A DNA stretch of 64,000 nucleotides, taken from the NCBI RefSeq assembly GCF_034190915.1, contig NW_026947500.1, forward strand, positions 19,962,501 to 20,026,500, given 5' to 3'. Positions 16,514-30,214 of this stretch are shown in pieces (within the stretch, counting starts at the first letter, position 1; each line of letters starts with the position of its first letter). Under the pieces are notes generated by a model, which worked only from the letters and a program-made list of their open reading frames with translations, was not told the origin of the DNA and did no database searches. A program made the position numbers and the translations under genes. The stretch comes from Cavia porcellus. Taxonomy: Eukaryota > Chordata > Mammalia > Rodentia > Caviidae.

Positions 16514-18636
16514 TCACCCCCACGATGACAGCGTGTGTTCACAGTGACAAAGTGCTCTGCTAGTCATCCACATTGAGGTTACCATCTCGCCTCAACTCCT
16601 GGATCAGAAAGAAAATTTCTTCTATATTTTCTTTATATACAGGGTAATTGAAATCTCATCAGTGCCATTAGCATGTTTAGACATGGTGGTCTTTGTGAAA
16701 TTTGCTTTTCTAAAATGTTCATCTCACAAACTGCTCCCTTAATCTGCAAGCAGTAAAGAAACCCCATCACCCAGTGCCATTAATGTTCAAGGGACTGCAA
16801 TAAAATCCCAGAGTCTGAAATTAGAAAGCTAGAAAGGACCTAGACATCCACCCAGCCCCACCCCCTAAAATTCCGGGAGAGAAGTCAAGGTCTGGGCCAG
16901 GAGAGTGGTCCGAGGTAGGGCGACCGGCGGTCACATAGGGCGAACAGGATTCTGCACCAGAGTCTTTACTGCATTTTGGCATTCTTTCTGTGTTATCTAT
17001 CAACCCACTTCACAGAAACACAGCCTCAGTGCAAGACTGCTTTCCTGCTATACCTCAGTTTCACAGATTCTTGTGGCCAGTGTGCTGGCGAATGGCGAAT
17101 GGGGGAGAAAAGCAATCTGTTACCCTTCCAGCTCAAAGGGTGTGCTTTCACCCAGTCTCACTGTCCGAGCATCTGGAAAAACCAGATGAGAGCAAAAAAG
17201 GCTATTTAAAGAGCCTGCTGTCTCATTTCAGGGTGAGGGAGGTGAGATCTCCTCACACGTGCTCTGTGTATGTGTGAAAATATCACACGGTACCCTATTC
17301 TCATGTGTACTTAAGACAGTCGATTCAAAAATCAAAACTTCTTAAAAACTTTTGCACAAATAAAGAAACAATGTTCACATGCATATAAATTTCTTTCAAG
17401 TCTCTTAACAATGGTCAATAAACAAGGTAAAATCTATGTTCATGACCATTCGCAGGGATGTGAAAACTTAGAAAAGTTATTACTAATCACTCATGGTCTA
17501 GCCATACAGGGCTTTTCTGCTGTGTAACTTGCCAAGCCTATCTCTCCTCATGTTTTCAAATATAGTGAGTGGATTTTATATGAAAACGTCAGTGCACAAG
17601 TGGGGTGGGTGAGAGGTTAGTGAAGCACTGGCTTCCTCATGAATATCAATTTATGTCTGAGTCTTTAAAGCTTCATGTACAAAATAAAATCTCGGTTAGG
17701 AATTCAGAGACATAGACTCTTTTATTTAGTAACAGGGAAATTATGGTTTAAAAACTACTTTCTGATACTTTCTTGCACTAGAATGGATTTGTCTAACCTG
17801 CCGGGACATAAAGTGAGCATAAAGATGATACAAGGTGAGAGCCAGTGAGTTCAACCAGGAATCCAGAATGCTATCTGCCTCATTATTTATCTTAGTTAAA
17901 GAACTTGCCAGGCCAAACCACAAACTGAATAAAAAATGGGTCTGCCTATCCCAGACCACCTTTTGGTAGAAATAAATGAAAATTTTAAAATAGCCGGTGT
18001 CATAGTGAATGCGACCCATGACAGTTCTACTATATATGTCACATGTGGTAATGATCCTTTTAACATCGTTTAATGGCAATTCTGAGATAATCATTTTAAC
18101 CTCGTTCAACTAAAGTACAATCTTCACCTTCACCAACATCATTTTTTTAAGTTAATAAATTTTGTATCAGTTTCCAGATGACACAGGCACAGCCCCTGCA
18201 CATCTTCAAGGGGACGTTAGGAACACCCACTCGCGCTGCCTTTCTGTGGGGCACCCTTGGCAGAATGGAGTGTGCTCTGTGGTCCTGACCTAGGCTGCTC
18301 CTCTGCTCTAAACTGCAAGTCTCCCCTCTGTGAGGTCCAGTCGGCGAAGCCCGACTCTAACTCAGTGAGAGGAGGAGCCACCTGCCTGCAGGGACCACTT
18401 CACGCTCCACGAGAAGGGGCTGCTAGGGTTGGGGGAGGCTGGCGATGTGTGGTCGTTGCTGGTGACCTCGGTAGACCAGGCTCATCCATGAGACTACTTA
18501 GGTTCCACTACTTAGGTTCCAACTTCATTTTAATATCTAAGATAATCTGCTAAACAACTCAGGTAGGAGCATCAATTCTCACAGGTACTCTGACTGGAAC
18601 ATTAAAATTCACTCAAAGAATTTACACAGATTTACC

Positions 18637-18760
18637 AGCCAGGTGTGGTGGTGCACACCTGTAATCCCAGCACTTACTGCAAGTTCAAGACCAGTCTAGG
18701 CTACAAAGAGAGCTCAAAGCCAGCCTGAACTGCATAGCGAGAACCTGTCTCGAAATAATT
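18637..18760 (+). mobile_element. B1 SINE
   Basis: The B1 (7SL-derived) start CCAGGTGTGGTGGTGCACAC is followed by CTGTAATCCCAGCACTTA, the internal promoter region. It ends with AGAACCTGTCTCGAAATAAT. An internal duplication of 'caagaccagtctaggctaca / aaagccagcctgaactgcat' is visible, as in rodent B1. Confidence 0.85.
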
Positions 18761-19109
18761 AAGTAGTTAAGTAATCAGTCAAATTTGTAACACCACAGTA
18801 AAATGTTTCCAATAACGTCCACAAAAGCAGTCATTTTTCTTTGTTTATAGCAGGTGTTAGTTTTCTCTCATTTATTTTAAAACATAATTCTAGAAAATAT
18901 ACTTCTGACAGGTGTGATTATAGCATCATATAGTAAAAATGACTTATTTTTGCTTAGTAGAATTAAAATAGATTGATTACTGCTGAAAGAATTTTTCTAT
19001 AAACATAAGCTAATAATACGAATAGAGCAGATCAGAACAGACGAGGGATATATTATTTAAAACTCAGATACGAACACAAAATCAAACATTTCCACACATG
19101 ATTAAAATA

Positions 19110-19190
19110 TATTCAAGGTGTGGGGTGTGTAGTTCCACTGGGGAGCGCTTGCCTAGCATGTGCAAAGTCAAGGGTCTGATCACCCTTGTG
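19110..19190 (+). mobile_element. ID-like SINE, diverged
   Basis: The motif GGGGAGCGCTTGCCTAGCATGT within a tRNA-derived body resembles the ID SINE family, followed by a CA-rich simple repeat. The copy is diverged and its ends are approximate. Confidence 0.55.
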
Positions 19191-19199
19191 TATTATGTA

Positions 19200-19242
19200 T
19201 TGTGTAAAAATACACACATACACACACAGAGACACACATACT
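19200..19242. repeat. CA-rich simple repeat
   Basis: An interrupted (CA)n-type tract with AGAC and TAC interruptions directly follows the ID-like SINE. Confidence 0.7.
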
Positions 19243-20459
19243 CAAAGGTCTGAACATGAACTTATTTGAATTTTGAGGAATCATTTATATTTTATTAGAA
19301 TTATAACTACAGGATATCAATCATGTAAACTATTGTTCTTTAGAGACAATTAAAAAGGGAAGATCTCTACTAGTATTTCACTGACATAACATTTAAGGCT
19401 TGTTACTGAAATGTGCTTATATTTCAGAATAAAGTAATATATCTTTTAAAATATCATGTAATCTTTTATTCATTGAATTCAAAGTTTGCCTTGAGAGGTT
19501 CCGTAACAGAGGTGAATTTATAAGAAAACACAAATAGAATGCTAGCCATAAAGACCTCTTTCTGGCATGTTTTATTAAATCAGAAAACAATAGGACTGTG
19601 CGTTCTCTGTGGAAATCCACAGCCTTCAAAGATTCTGCAAAGGCAGAAATCTTCATGCATAGACAAGTGGAAGACTCAGGACTGAGGAGAGTAGAACTGC
19701 TTATCAAACCCGCAGTCCTTCAAATTCACACCCTGTGACCTTGGCTGAAGTCACAGGCATTTTCTCTATAGTTGAACAATAGACCTACCTGAGGATCTGG
19801 GTAAGGGTTAGTTAACACATAATGGATTACAAACTATTCTTCTCTTCATGGCATTCCTCTGCTGTGCATGTGTGTGTCTGTGTGTGTCTGTGTCCTTGTC
19901 TTGTTGAAAGATGGAGACCCGATGTGAATTTTGTCACTGAGGACATCACAACTGAGTTACACCCAGTGACAAGAAGTACATTTCAGGTAAATGACGTTCT
20001 CTAGGTATACACAGCCGTAACTGAAATCTGTGGCTTTGGGCCCATAAATGTGCTACAAATATGTTTCCTAAATAATTTAGTAATTAATAACATTGCTGAA
20101 AATTTTCCAAATCCCCACTTTGACTTATTCTTTACATTCGCATTGATGAAATCTAACAGCCACAAGTCATAGCGCTACAATGCCCACATGATCTGCTGCT
20201 GGCCCCCTGCATAAAGCAGATCCATCAGGCCTCTGGCTTACTGTGTACTAAACACCAGACACTCCGTTCAGAGTGGAAAAATTCAGTATAAAAATGGAAA
20301 ATTTCATCAACCGTTTTGTTAAAGAAGCCTCTTACAGATTTGCCATTTTGAAACATTTCTGTCTTAATGAATTTTTCCTTAAGCCTTTCTTTTAAATTAT
20401 AAGTATACAAGTTAATCTTAGTGATTTTTAAAGTAAGTTATTCAGTTAGTGCACAAAGA

Positions 20460-20800
20460 TGTTTGAAAATACGCATGGAAACATCAGTTCTTCAGCAGTT
20501 TCAGTGCTCTGATACTGTTTCAAGCTGTCTCGGTCATGCAGCAGGAAGGTGCGCTGCTGAGGTAGAGCTCCATGTTTGTTGATTATAATTCTGCTTTTTT
20601 GATGACCTCCCTGGGCTGATATTGGCCCTCAGTGTAGTCTCTGCAACCTCCACCTCTTTAAGAGAACCATGAAATTTGTAATAATAGCTTTGCTCAATTT
20701 TTCCCTTGTCGAAGGATGTTTCTGAAGGCACCTTGAAGATTCTAAGGATTACACAAACGAAAGCTGTAATTAAGGTGCCCCCTATATGATATGTGAGCAA
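20460..20800 (-). pseudogene. Possible processed pseudogene of a membrane protein
   Basis: On the minus strand a continuous frame of 88 codons starts with YHIGGTLITAFVCVILRIF, a likely transmembrane segment. It continues with polar sequence (PSETSFDKGKIEQSYYYKFH). After the stop, another frame reads LLHDRDSLKQYQSTETAEEL, suggesting that one indel separates two halves of a former coding sequence. I do not recognise the parent gene. No intron-exon borders that would fit the CNTNAP gene are seen. Confidence 0.35.
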
Positions 20801-22049
20801 GACTATTTGATTAAGATACTTTGTGATTTAGAGTGTTATTAGAAAAACATTGATTTAATGCTAAGTACAGGGCATTAACAATGTAATTACCCTAGTATAC
20901 GCCCTGAGAGCATTTTATGTGGCAATTAAAATGATGCTCCTACAGGTAATTAAAATGAATACATTATCTTTGTCGCTTTACTAGGAATAACATAATTGGA
21001 AAAATGTAAAAAGTTAAAATGAAAGTTATAAAACCACTCTGTAAACTTAAATGTGCGTGAACAAAAGCATTATATACACATATATTTTTTAAAACAGAAT
21101 ACATACAAAAAAACCCCACATGGATGGGGACACTTCAGCCTCAGACAGAGACACCAAGGCCTGACGAATGACTAATGAACCCTACAGCAAGAGAGGGTCC
21201 CAGCACAGACCGGAAGGATCATCCCTCAGGGAGTCCTCCCTGAGCACAGGACTAACCAGACCTCGGAACCTGATCTTCAGGCCAAACTGGCACGGGAAGT
21301 GGCGCTGCAGCCCTGGCCCAGCTGCCCTGGCGCAGCTGCTCTGTGGGGGAAGCCTGGGGAAGCAGAGGCTGCTGCAGACGCCTCCCACAGGACGCAGATG
21401 GAATTGCAATGCCATCGCTCCAAGTGGGTGACTGATTTTCGCAAGGGCTTAAATGTTCCCTCCAGGACTCATGTTGAACCTCCGGAGCCACCGTAATGGT
21501 GCTGAGAGGTAGGGTGTTGAAGAGGTAACCAGAGAGTAAAAGAGCTGGCTTCAAAAATGGATCAAAACTGCCTGCTATCGCGGAAGCGAGCTACTCCCTC
21601 ACAGGGGCAGGAAGGCTGGGTCTCTTCTGTTTTTCTATCTCACATGTTTCCTCCCTTCATCCTCTGCCTTGTGCTGCGACTGTGGCTTATATATTACCAG
21701 GCTTTTGAGTTACAGCAACAGAAAATGAAACTAGGACACCACTGATGGCTGTTTCTGAGTTGAAGTTGCAAATCACAGGAGCTCTGCAGTTGAGAGACCT
21801 GAGTATGAAGTAAACCCCAATATTTTCTAGGATTGAGGCAGTGAGCAAATTATATATCCATGTGGAACACCTGCCTTTTCCTCTGAACAGTGAGAGGGCA
21901 CCCAAGATTCACAGGAGTCTCATCATAGTTCTGGAGTTCTTAGCCTGGGACCTGCAGATGGTACATGGTCAATCCTCACCCACCCCTGTGCAGTAGGATT
22001 AGCACTGTCACTATGACAAGTGGAGTTTCTTTCCTTTTTTCCTACCACT

Positions 22050-22195
22050 TTGATATTTGAGGTAAGGTCTCTCTGTGTAGCCAGGTTGGCCTCAAACTTA
22101 CTGTGTATCCCACACTGGCCTTGAACTTGCTGCAATTCTCCTGCCTCAGTTTCCCAGTTCTGGAACTATAGGCCTGTGGCACCATGCCCAGCTCT
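22050..22195 (-). mobile_element. B1 SINE, reverse orientation
   Basis: The plus strand reads 'gaggtaaggtctctctgtgt', 'agccaggttggcctcaaact' and ends with 'ggcaccatgcccagct', the reverse complement of a B1. The right part is intact enough for a firm family call. Confidence 0.8.
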
Positions 22196-22871
22196 CCTGT
22201 TGTTCTTATAACTGTTCTCTGAAGCAGAGATGGGAAATGAGGGTTCATCCATCCACTGTGACCGTTCCTGGGTCCCTGGTCCCCTCTCCTGGGTGCTCAG
22301 ACTCATCTCCTTCCCTTGGGTCAGCACCACTTCAATAGCAGGTGACATTAGGCACGAACGGGACAGTTTTCCATGTTATTTTCAGAGGATCATTAAAAAT
22401 GATGTGGCACATGAAGTTGCTTACGTAAAGTACCATGTTTCCCCCCAAATAAGACTAAGTCTTAGATTAATTTTTGCTCCTAGAGATGCAGTAAGGTTTA
22501 CTTCCAGAAGATGTCTTACTTTTCATGTATAATAATATATATTTGTTCAAGTACAAAATGCATTTATTCAAATAGTCATGTCTTTCTTCTGGAACACTGT
22601 CACAACTCCAGAACCCTGAGTTTTCACCTGAATCTTTGCGACTCCATATCCTATAGAATCACTGGCCCCAGTATCTTGTGTCTTGCAAGGGTACTTCCCT
22701 TAAGTGAGCCCAACTTATCCACGTGACCTGCACATAGAGCAAGGGCCACACAGCTGTGACTGATTTTAATCCCATGAATTATTTACCCAAGTCATGACTT
22801 CTTTCAGGCTAGGCATCATAAAGTTCCCTTTATGATAACACTTTAAATCAAGTGTTAAAGATTGAAGAGAC

Positions 22872-22990
22872 AAGAGTGGGCATGGTGGCATACACCAGCA
22901 GCTCAGTACTTGGAAGGCTGTGTCTAAAAAACAAAAAAAGAAAGAAAGAAAGGACAGAGAGAGAGAGGGGGAGAAGGGTGGGTGACAAAA
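22872..22990 (+). mobile_element. Truncated B1 SINE with purine-rich tail
   Basis: A short B1 left end (GTGGGCATGGTGGCATACACC) joins a deleted core. A long A/G-rich simple tail (AAAGAAAGAAAGGACAGAGAG) follows. Confidence 0.6.
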
Positions 22991-25952
22991 AAAAAATGAT
23001 AACAGCTAAGAATGATGGTCCACAAAAAAGTGACCACAAATTGCAAGCATCAAAATCTGCACAAGTTCATTAAATATGTCTGTTATAACATACAACATAT
23101 TGAATTATGCAAATTTTTATTAATCTTCCAAGAGCAAAAGAAAATAACCCTTAAGATGGGTAATATTAACGGGGGCAGGTATGGACCCAACATTGAGCTC
23201 CTAGAACTCCAAAATGATAGGACAGGTTTTATGCTGAGATGACAGTGAATTGGTTCATTAGGTTGGTAGTTTCAGTTCCTTTTTGCTTGGTAGCTTCGCT
23301 CTTTTTTTATTCCCTTTCTCCTGAGTTTCTGGGGCAATCCCTCATCAACCCCCAGGCTTTGTCCTAAACATAATCAGTCTTACACAAATTGTCAATGACT
23401 ATTTGATTTTCCCTTTTAATCCTCTGTGGATCTGAACTATACAGTGTATATTTGATTTTGAGGGAATCACAGAGATGGACCAGGGGACAGGAATAAAGGA
23501 ATAAGACTGATATTTTGTCCCTTACAAAAAGAAGTCTCCCCAGATGTTAGGATTCAGAGAAGGATATCCCAAAATATGCTATTTTTGGCATACAGAACAA
23601 ATTAATCTAAAAAACATGCAGGGGGGTAAAGCAGTGTGAGAACTCAGCTCCCTCTGACTTTGTCTTGCTTCTCCCCACCACCACTCCTAGGTGCAGGAAG
23701 AGGCTTTCTGCAAAATTCCCTTATCTACCTAATTTCAAACCCTCCAAAGGAGAAGCAACTGCCCCTGGTCCCTTCCTGTGCTTTGGTTAACTAAACTCAC
23801 ATCACAGGAGGAAAATTGCACGCTGTCAACCTCTGAACGGAGTTCAGTCCTGCACCTCTGTATCCTATTTCACACTCATATCCCCAAGAGAATTATTCCT
23901 GACCCATTGTCTGTTCCGAGGGCCCAATGGACTTTGTCTCAGACAACTTCATGAGTCTCTGAGCCCACTGGATTCCCCATCTGTTTGGATTCCCCATTCT
24001 TCCCCTTCCCTGCAAAAAAAAAGGCATATGAACTTCTGGATTATGCTGGGCCAGATGGTAATGACATAATGTTGTTGCATCCATGCATGCTACAAATGAG
24101 TGCATTTGTACCTCAATTGATCTTTGTTCTTTTATTCCAGCGACCTTTCGGAAAGTGAATAGACTCCCCTCCCCTCTCCCCTCCGCCGCCACCCAGGCTT
24201 TCACAGTGATGAAGAACTGTCCTTTCAATAAGCCATTACCTCCTTCCTTGGAGGGCTTGGACTGGAAAAAAAGAGGATAAAAGGGAGCAGAGAGAACAGA
24301 GGGAGATGGCAGGAAATGAAAATTTGGAAACAGACTTGAATTTCAGTTTCTTAATCTATTCTTTATAGATATTTTTGTTTATTTCCTAAATAACATTTAT
24401 CCCAAAGATATAAATAATCCATTTGCTATGGTAAGTTTTTATCTAAAAAACTCTGTTCATAACCAGTTTATGTGTCTCCAAAAAGGATTTCTCTGGACAA
24501 TGCAAAGCAGAATTTTCATAAATCTGCCCATTCCAAGCATGATAAATTGAAATAAGGCTTCTAAGAAAGAGAGAGACTTGGCAGTAACATTCTGGACTTC
24601 CCATATTAAAAAATGATGCTGAATCAAATGAGACCTTAGAGCCTCAATTACACATTGTGCCCAATAATAACAAAATTTGTAGTGAAGATTTGAAATTTTT
24701 TTTTTTTTTTGGAGAATACAAGACTGCTAAGCCAAAGTAGATGAAAGGAATTTTAAACAAATAGTTCAACTTTCTTGCCTAATCAAACGTAGCTACACTC
24801 TATGTTTTTTTTTTATCACAATAAAAACTTTTTTCTAAAAAGTGGCTACAATCTTGTGACAAATTCACCCAATAGACAAATTCATTCAGAAATGTCCATC
24901 CTCATCATCAAATTATTGGGGGAAGAGACACCACAGAATATGTCAGTTCTTAAATACAGATTAGCTGGATTTACTATAGAACAAACTAAGTACCCTGCAC
25001 ATATTCTTGGGCTAGCTCATGGCCACAAATCTGTAATGGACATCCTGCTATAATTATGTGGAGTTAAAGCTGTATTTCTTGTACATCACCCTACTTTAAG
25101 TAAACACTCAGCAGATATTTGATTGGTTACTCTGACTTCCTCCACAGTCCTGTTTCACATACTTGACTCTCAGGCTGCTGTGATGTGAAGGGCTTCAGAA
25201 TTGCTTATCAGAATCCCTGGTTGTCCTTATCAGGACATTAACTGCATTAATGTCAGTGATTGGTCACATCGTTCACCATCACTCAGCCAGGCTGGATTAG
25301 ATTCAGTTTCTTCAGAGTATGAGGGGGACAAGATGACCTACCCTCCCACAACGAATGCAAAAACCAGGTTTCTTAATGTCTTACCTCTATAAGTAGCATG
25401 ATTATTCAAAATGAAATGACTGTTAATTAAAATCAGATTCATACAAAGCTTTAATTTACTGGAAATTTGAAGCTTAGAGAAGTTTCTCAATTTATGGCCT
25501 TAAATCAGTCACTTGTTCTGAATGTAATAATTTGCTTAATTTTATAAATTTCTTGGAATGTACTTATATAGTTGAATATGTAATTACTTATTCAAACTTT
25601 AAAAGGGCTGAGTTCTGAAAGATGCAGGCATATGCTCACAACATTTTAGAAGAAATCAAGTAAGTCATGAAATTGAGATGAAGCTCTAAACTATAAATAC
25701 AGCATATTAATAACAGCAGAAAGACAACTAATTACAAAGAAAAAAAGAAAAATGTCTTGGACAAAAACATAGAAATACTAGAGGCAAATAATCAACATCT
25801 GTCAACTAAATCCCAAACCAGTAAAAATCCTTTTCCAAATCTAATTTTGATAAGTTCACTCATTTTGATATGGAGAAACAGCCCACCAAGAGCAAAGTAA
25901 AAACTATTTCATTCCAAATTTTCTTCGCAAGTCAGAATTTTTAGATGGGCTT

Positions 25953-26263
25953 TTGTTATGATTTGGACATAATTTTATTGGTAAGAACTTTAAGAAAGAG
26001 AGTCCAGTGGGAGGTCTATGGTCACTGGGGAGATGTTCCCAGATGTCTCAGCTCCCCTGGGTTCTCAAAAGATGTTCTCTCTTCCATTCAGGCTCCCACC
26101 ATGGTGTGACAGAGTCAAGTGAACCCCCCCAGAGTGGAGCTGATGGTTTGGAACCTTGTCCCTGAACTCGCAAAATGATGAACTAAATAAACCCCTTTTC
26201 TTTATAAAGTCAGCTTATCTCAGATACTTCGTTATAGTAAAGCAATATGGACAAATAAGAAAT
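25953..26263 (+). mobile_element. MaLR-like LTR
   Basis: The segment starts TGTTATGATTTGGACATAA. It contains a 'ctcccaccatggtgtgac' block and an AAATAAACCCCTTTTCTTTA polyadenylation region, then ends near 'cgttatagtaaagcaatatg'. This order is typical of ERVL-MaLR LTRs in mammals. Subfamily and duplication were not resolved. Confidence 0.5.
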
Positions 26264-26737
26264 ATATTTATCATTATAGGTGCTTATTATTTAAAGCTGT
26301 TTTGAAAGTTTTAGTAAAAAAACAAAAAACTAAATTTTGGTCTTTAAATAAGTCCATAACATTGCCAAACCAAAATAACAGCAGCCATGTTATCAACAAT
26401 AAATGTAGATGAATGCTCATTATACATAAAATATTAAATACTGAATTGGAAAGAAAAGGAAAAATTGATGTACATCTGAAAAGCAAATTGAAATGTGCCT
26501 GAGGCATTGAGTTTCTGTCCCTACCTTTTGTCCTGGGAAGCTGCACATTGCAAGGTGAGTGAGAGTTTTCTCAGGGCAGTCCATGCTGAAAGATGGTCTC
26601 TTGACTCCCTCAGAAATAGAAATTAAATGTACCTAATCTAAGCAGAGAAGTCTCCATTTCTTAGTATATTTCATTGACATCTTTCATATGGGGATAAGTG
26701 TTTTCATTCATTTCCATCAGTGCATGATAAGTGCACA

Positions 26738-26844
26738 CTTGGAAACTCATTTTTTTTTGGTACCAGGGATCGAACTCACAACCTCACATTTACCAGGCTA
26801 GCACTTGAGCAGCTGAGCTAAATCCCTGGCCTTGGAAGCTCATT
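26738..26844 (-). mobile_element. ID SINE, reverse orientation, with target duplication
   Basis: The plus strand reads T9, then GGTACCAGGGATCGAACTC, and ends 'ctgagctaaatccctggc', the reverse complement of an ID element. It is flanked by near-identical copies of CTTGGAAACTCATT (26738-26751) and CTTGGAAGCTCATT (26831-26844), with one mismatch. These are the likely target-site duplication. Confidence 0.85.
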
Positions 26845-27187
26845 CTTTTTATTTCCTTTTATTGTTTGATTTTGAACAGGAAATAGCAAAGAATAAATAA
26901 AATATAGTTCATATGCTCAATAGGCTGATAACTCTTGTTGACATACAATAACCACATTATTAAATCAACAAAACAAACATTATATATACTCCCTTGGTTA
27001 AAAAGCTTAAAATAAAATGATAAATATTTAAGGAGATGGAGATGCTGATTATCCTGAGTGAATCACTGCATATTGAGTACATGTATTAAATTATCATACC
27101 ATAGCCCATAAATATGTACAACTATTTTGCATCAAAAGCTACAAAAAAAATAAAAGCCCAAGCAAACAGAAAACAAAGAAAAAAAGC

Positions 27188-27303
27188 AAGGTGTGCCCAT
27201 GCTAGCACTGGGGAGGCTGAGGCAGGAGGACCAAGGGCAGCTTGGGCTAGACAGTGAGTTGAAGGCCAGCCTGAGCTACATAATGAGACCCTATCTTAAA
27301 GCA
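27188..27303 (+). mobile_element. B1 SINE
   Basis: It begins CAAGGTGTGCCCATGCTAGC, has the GGGGAGGCTGAGGCAGGAGG and AGGCCAGCCTGAGCTACATA motifs, and ends at GAGACCCTATCTTAAAGC. The left part is rearranged. Confidence 0.75.
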
Positions 27304-30214
27304 TAAAACAAAAACAAGCAGAAAATTAAATAATACATAAAAATAAAAATTAAAACGTAGAGGCCACTTTTTCTTTCAACCTTAAGAGTAACCACTCTTG
27401 GAGCCTTTTTGAGGTCATCTTCTTTTAAAATTTGCATTTGCATCTCTAGCTGTGTGGTGTCACTCTCCCCGGGCATCCCTGTGGTAATTCCATGTCTCCT
27501 TCCCATGGCACTTACTACTCGGGCTTTCCCATGGGCAGCTGTGTACAGAAGCAGACTCCTGACACTGCTGGCCTGGCCTGGGCTGTCTCTCTGGTCTCGG
27601 ATGAGGCCCAGGAATTTTATTGATTGCCTTGTGTTCACCTCCTCTCATCGCATCTGCTTCAGTGCCATCGTCTGTGCGCTACTTGGGCTTCAGAGAGGCC
27701 CAGGGAGGCTCCCCAGAAGGGCGGCCTGGGTCCTCGGTTTGCCCCCCTTTCCTCCAGGGAAGGCTAGGGAAGGAGGAAGGGAGAGCAAAGAGGAGAGGGG
27801 AAAGGGAGTGCAGACAGAGGGAAGGGAAGGCGAGGGGTAGAGATGCCCAGCATGGCTTTGGCCTCTGCCTCAGGACTGACCAAGGACCCGCAGAGGATTC
27901 TCAGGCTCCTCTAAGCCCTGTGGGTCCTTCAGAAGACACCTGGCTTCCATGAGCTATGTCTGGAATGTAGGCAGCTATGGGGTGCTGTGTGAGAATTCAG
28001 CATCTACATATAGTGTGTAATGGTCACGTCAGGGTAGCTAATGTTTCCAGCTCCTGAAACATTTTTTAAAATTCATTTTACTTTAAAATGAAAAAAGAAT
28101 AAAAATGATGACACAGAATTTCAAAACAAAATATTAGGAGATTAACTCTGGCTATATATTATGTATTGCTATGTTCAAAGTAGTCGTTCAGTTACAAGAT
28201 ACAGGCATAGCAAACGGTCAAACAATGAAAGCGGAAACTGTTCTTTTTGATATACTAACAGAGATTAGTGGTACAGTGAAATCAGACTTTTTTAAAAAGT
28301 TGGAGCAACACAGTTAGCTAGGAGTAATAAGTGAGAGTGTTTTCAGCACAGCAGAGGTGAGGGGGACACATAGTGCACAGTAACCTGGTACAGAAGGACT
28401 CCGATTTAGGACCACTGGGATTGAGGGTTCTCCTAGGTGCCCTGTGTGAGACCCCTCTCACCAGATTACAAACTAATCCAATTTACAAATGCTCTCCTGG
28501 ATTGGAATTTGTATAGAAGTCAGGAACTCACAGTGCGTATTTAATAAATAACTAAAAGAGAGGCGCTTGAAAGAAACAATTACCCTGATTTTACCAGTTT
28601 ATACCACATCCACATACCGACAATACTTCTCATTCATCACGCCTTTTACTTTGGTTTGGTTATATTACTTCTTTTTTGTTACTCATCTCAGCATAAAAAA
28701 TTAATGGTCTCTGGGTTTGAGTCGCTAGGATAACAACCTTGATTATCTGATTTTTCTGTCATTTTGCACCCTTTCAATCAAGAATCATTAAGGTGCCTTT
28801 CATGATACTTTACAAAACTCTCTGTGACTGACTCAAGAAGCATGTGTCTACTTGATGGGGACTTTTAAATAAGCTTCATATAGAAACTGGAAGGTTCTGT
28901 CTCATTTCATCTTCTCTGCCTTGTGCTTGGTTTTCTATTTTCCATGAGTTTTGGTGCATAGCTGGGTTCGGCAGCAGCTCTGAATTAAAATCACTTGGCA
29001 TTGACTGAGCTTCCAGCCACAGGAGTTCTAGATCCACCGCTGATGGAAATATTCGTAGTATAGGAGCATTTTCCACACACAGACACCAAAACAGGGTTTG
29101 GCCAGGAATTGTGGTCAAATTCACTATTCTAAGTTTGAGACAGACAGTCTGACAGTAAGAGGAAAATGCAGAACCAAGCCGGCTGAGTTATTAAAGCTGC
29201 ACCTGTTCTGCAGGACCCAGACTATGCGGCTGCTCTGCACTTGGGATAAAACACACGATTAATCTGCCTGAGAAACCCTGACAGGAAGGAAGTTTCCTTT
29301 TACGGGTTAAGAACTGGTGGTCAACTTAACACCAGCTGGATTACATGAGCATGGCATTGAGTGAAGATGCTCCACCTGAGGAAAGTTGCCAGGATAAATA
29401 AGTGGAGAAGAAGGGAGGTGTTGAGAGGGGTTAAGGTGTTAAGGAGGCATTGTGGGTTCTCCTATGAGTTGCTGTCTGAGTTGTTTGTTCTGGAGAAGCT
29501 TTGGTCCTCACATGGAGCATTGCTTCCTGGCTCCGGAGGGGAAGTCATGTGCTACTTGGTCTCTAGGACGAACATGTCATGCTGCTTCCTGGCACGTACC
29601 TGACTGTGCTTGTGGTTGTCAAAGCTCGGGGCCTCCATGTCACTGAGGACGGCTGTGGTGCCTTTCAGGATAGCCCTGGTCTTTGTTGTGAGCATGACTT
29701 CTCAGCTCCAGCGTAGAACCCTCATCCCACTAGCACAGCTCCTTCATCCTGCTGGCATAGACTTTCTGGCTTCCGCTGCTGACCCTTGGGTCTTCCCGGC
29801 ACGGATCCATAAAAGAGACTGGCGTGAGTCCTTCTTGTGGGCTCTGGACTTCCAGTTGGACTCGTGGGAGGCATTGTCCTGAGCTCTGGGTTTTTATCTG
29901 GACTTGTGTGGGACATTGCTGGGGGGTTTAGGCTCTTGACTAAATAATCTATGTCTTTGGTGTTGCGGATAGATTTTCTGCATTTTCATGTGTTAACTTC
30001 CGGTGACTATTATAAAAATATTATAAACTCCACGTCCTGATCTGAATTGTTCTCTGTGTACAACCCCTGACTACAACATCTCCCTTCATTCAACCAGTTA
30101 AAATGAGAAAACTCAGGAGGAGTTTCCACACTGGGCTGATGCTCCCGTTTCCTCTACATCTTCATGAAAATTAAACGTGGTGAATGGAAAACATTTCAGA
30201 CAATGCATGATTTC

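Noticed and set aside
27291..27952. Overlapping ORFs of 110-143 codons on both strands
   Set aside because: The patch is GC-rich with purine-rich repeats. No domain is recognised and both strands are open equally, so I do not call a gene.
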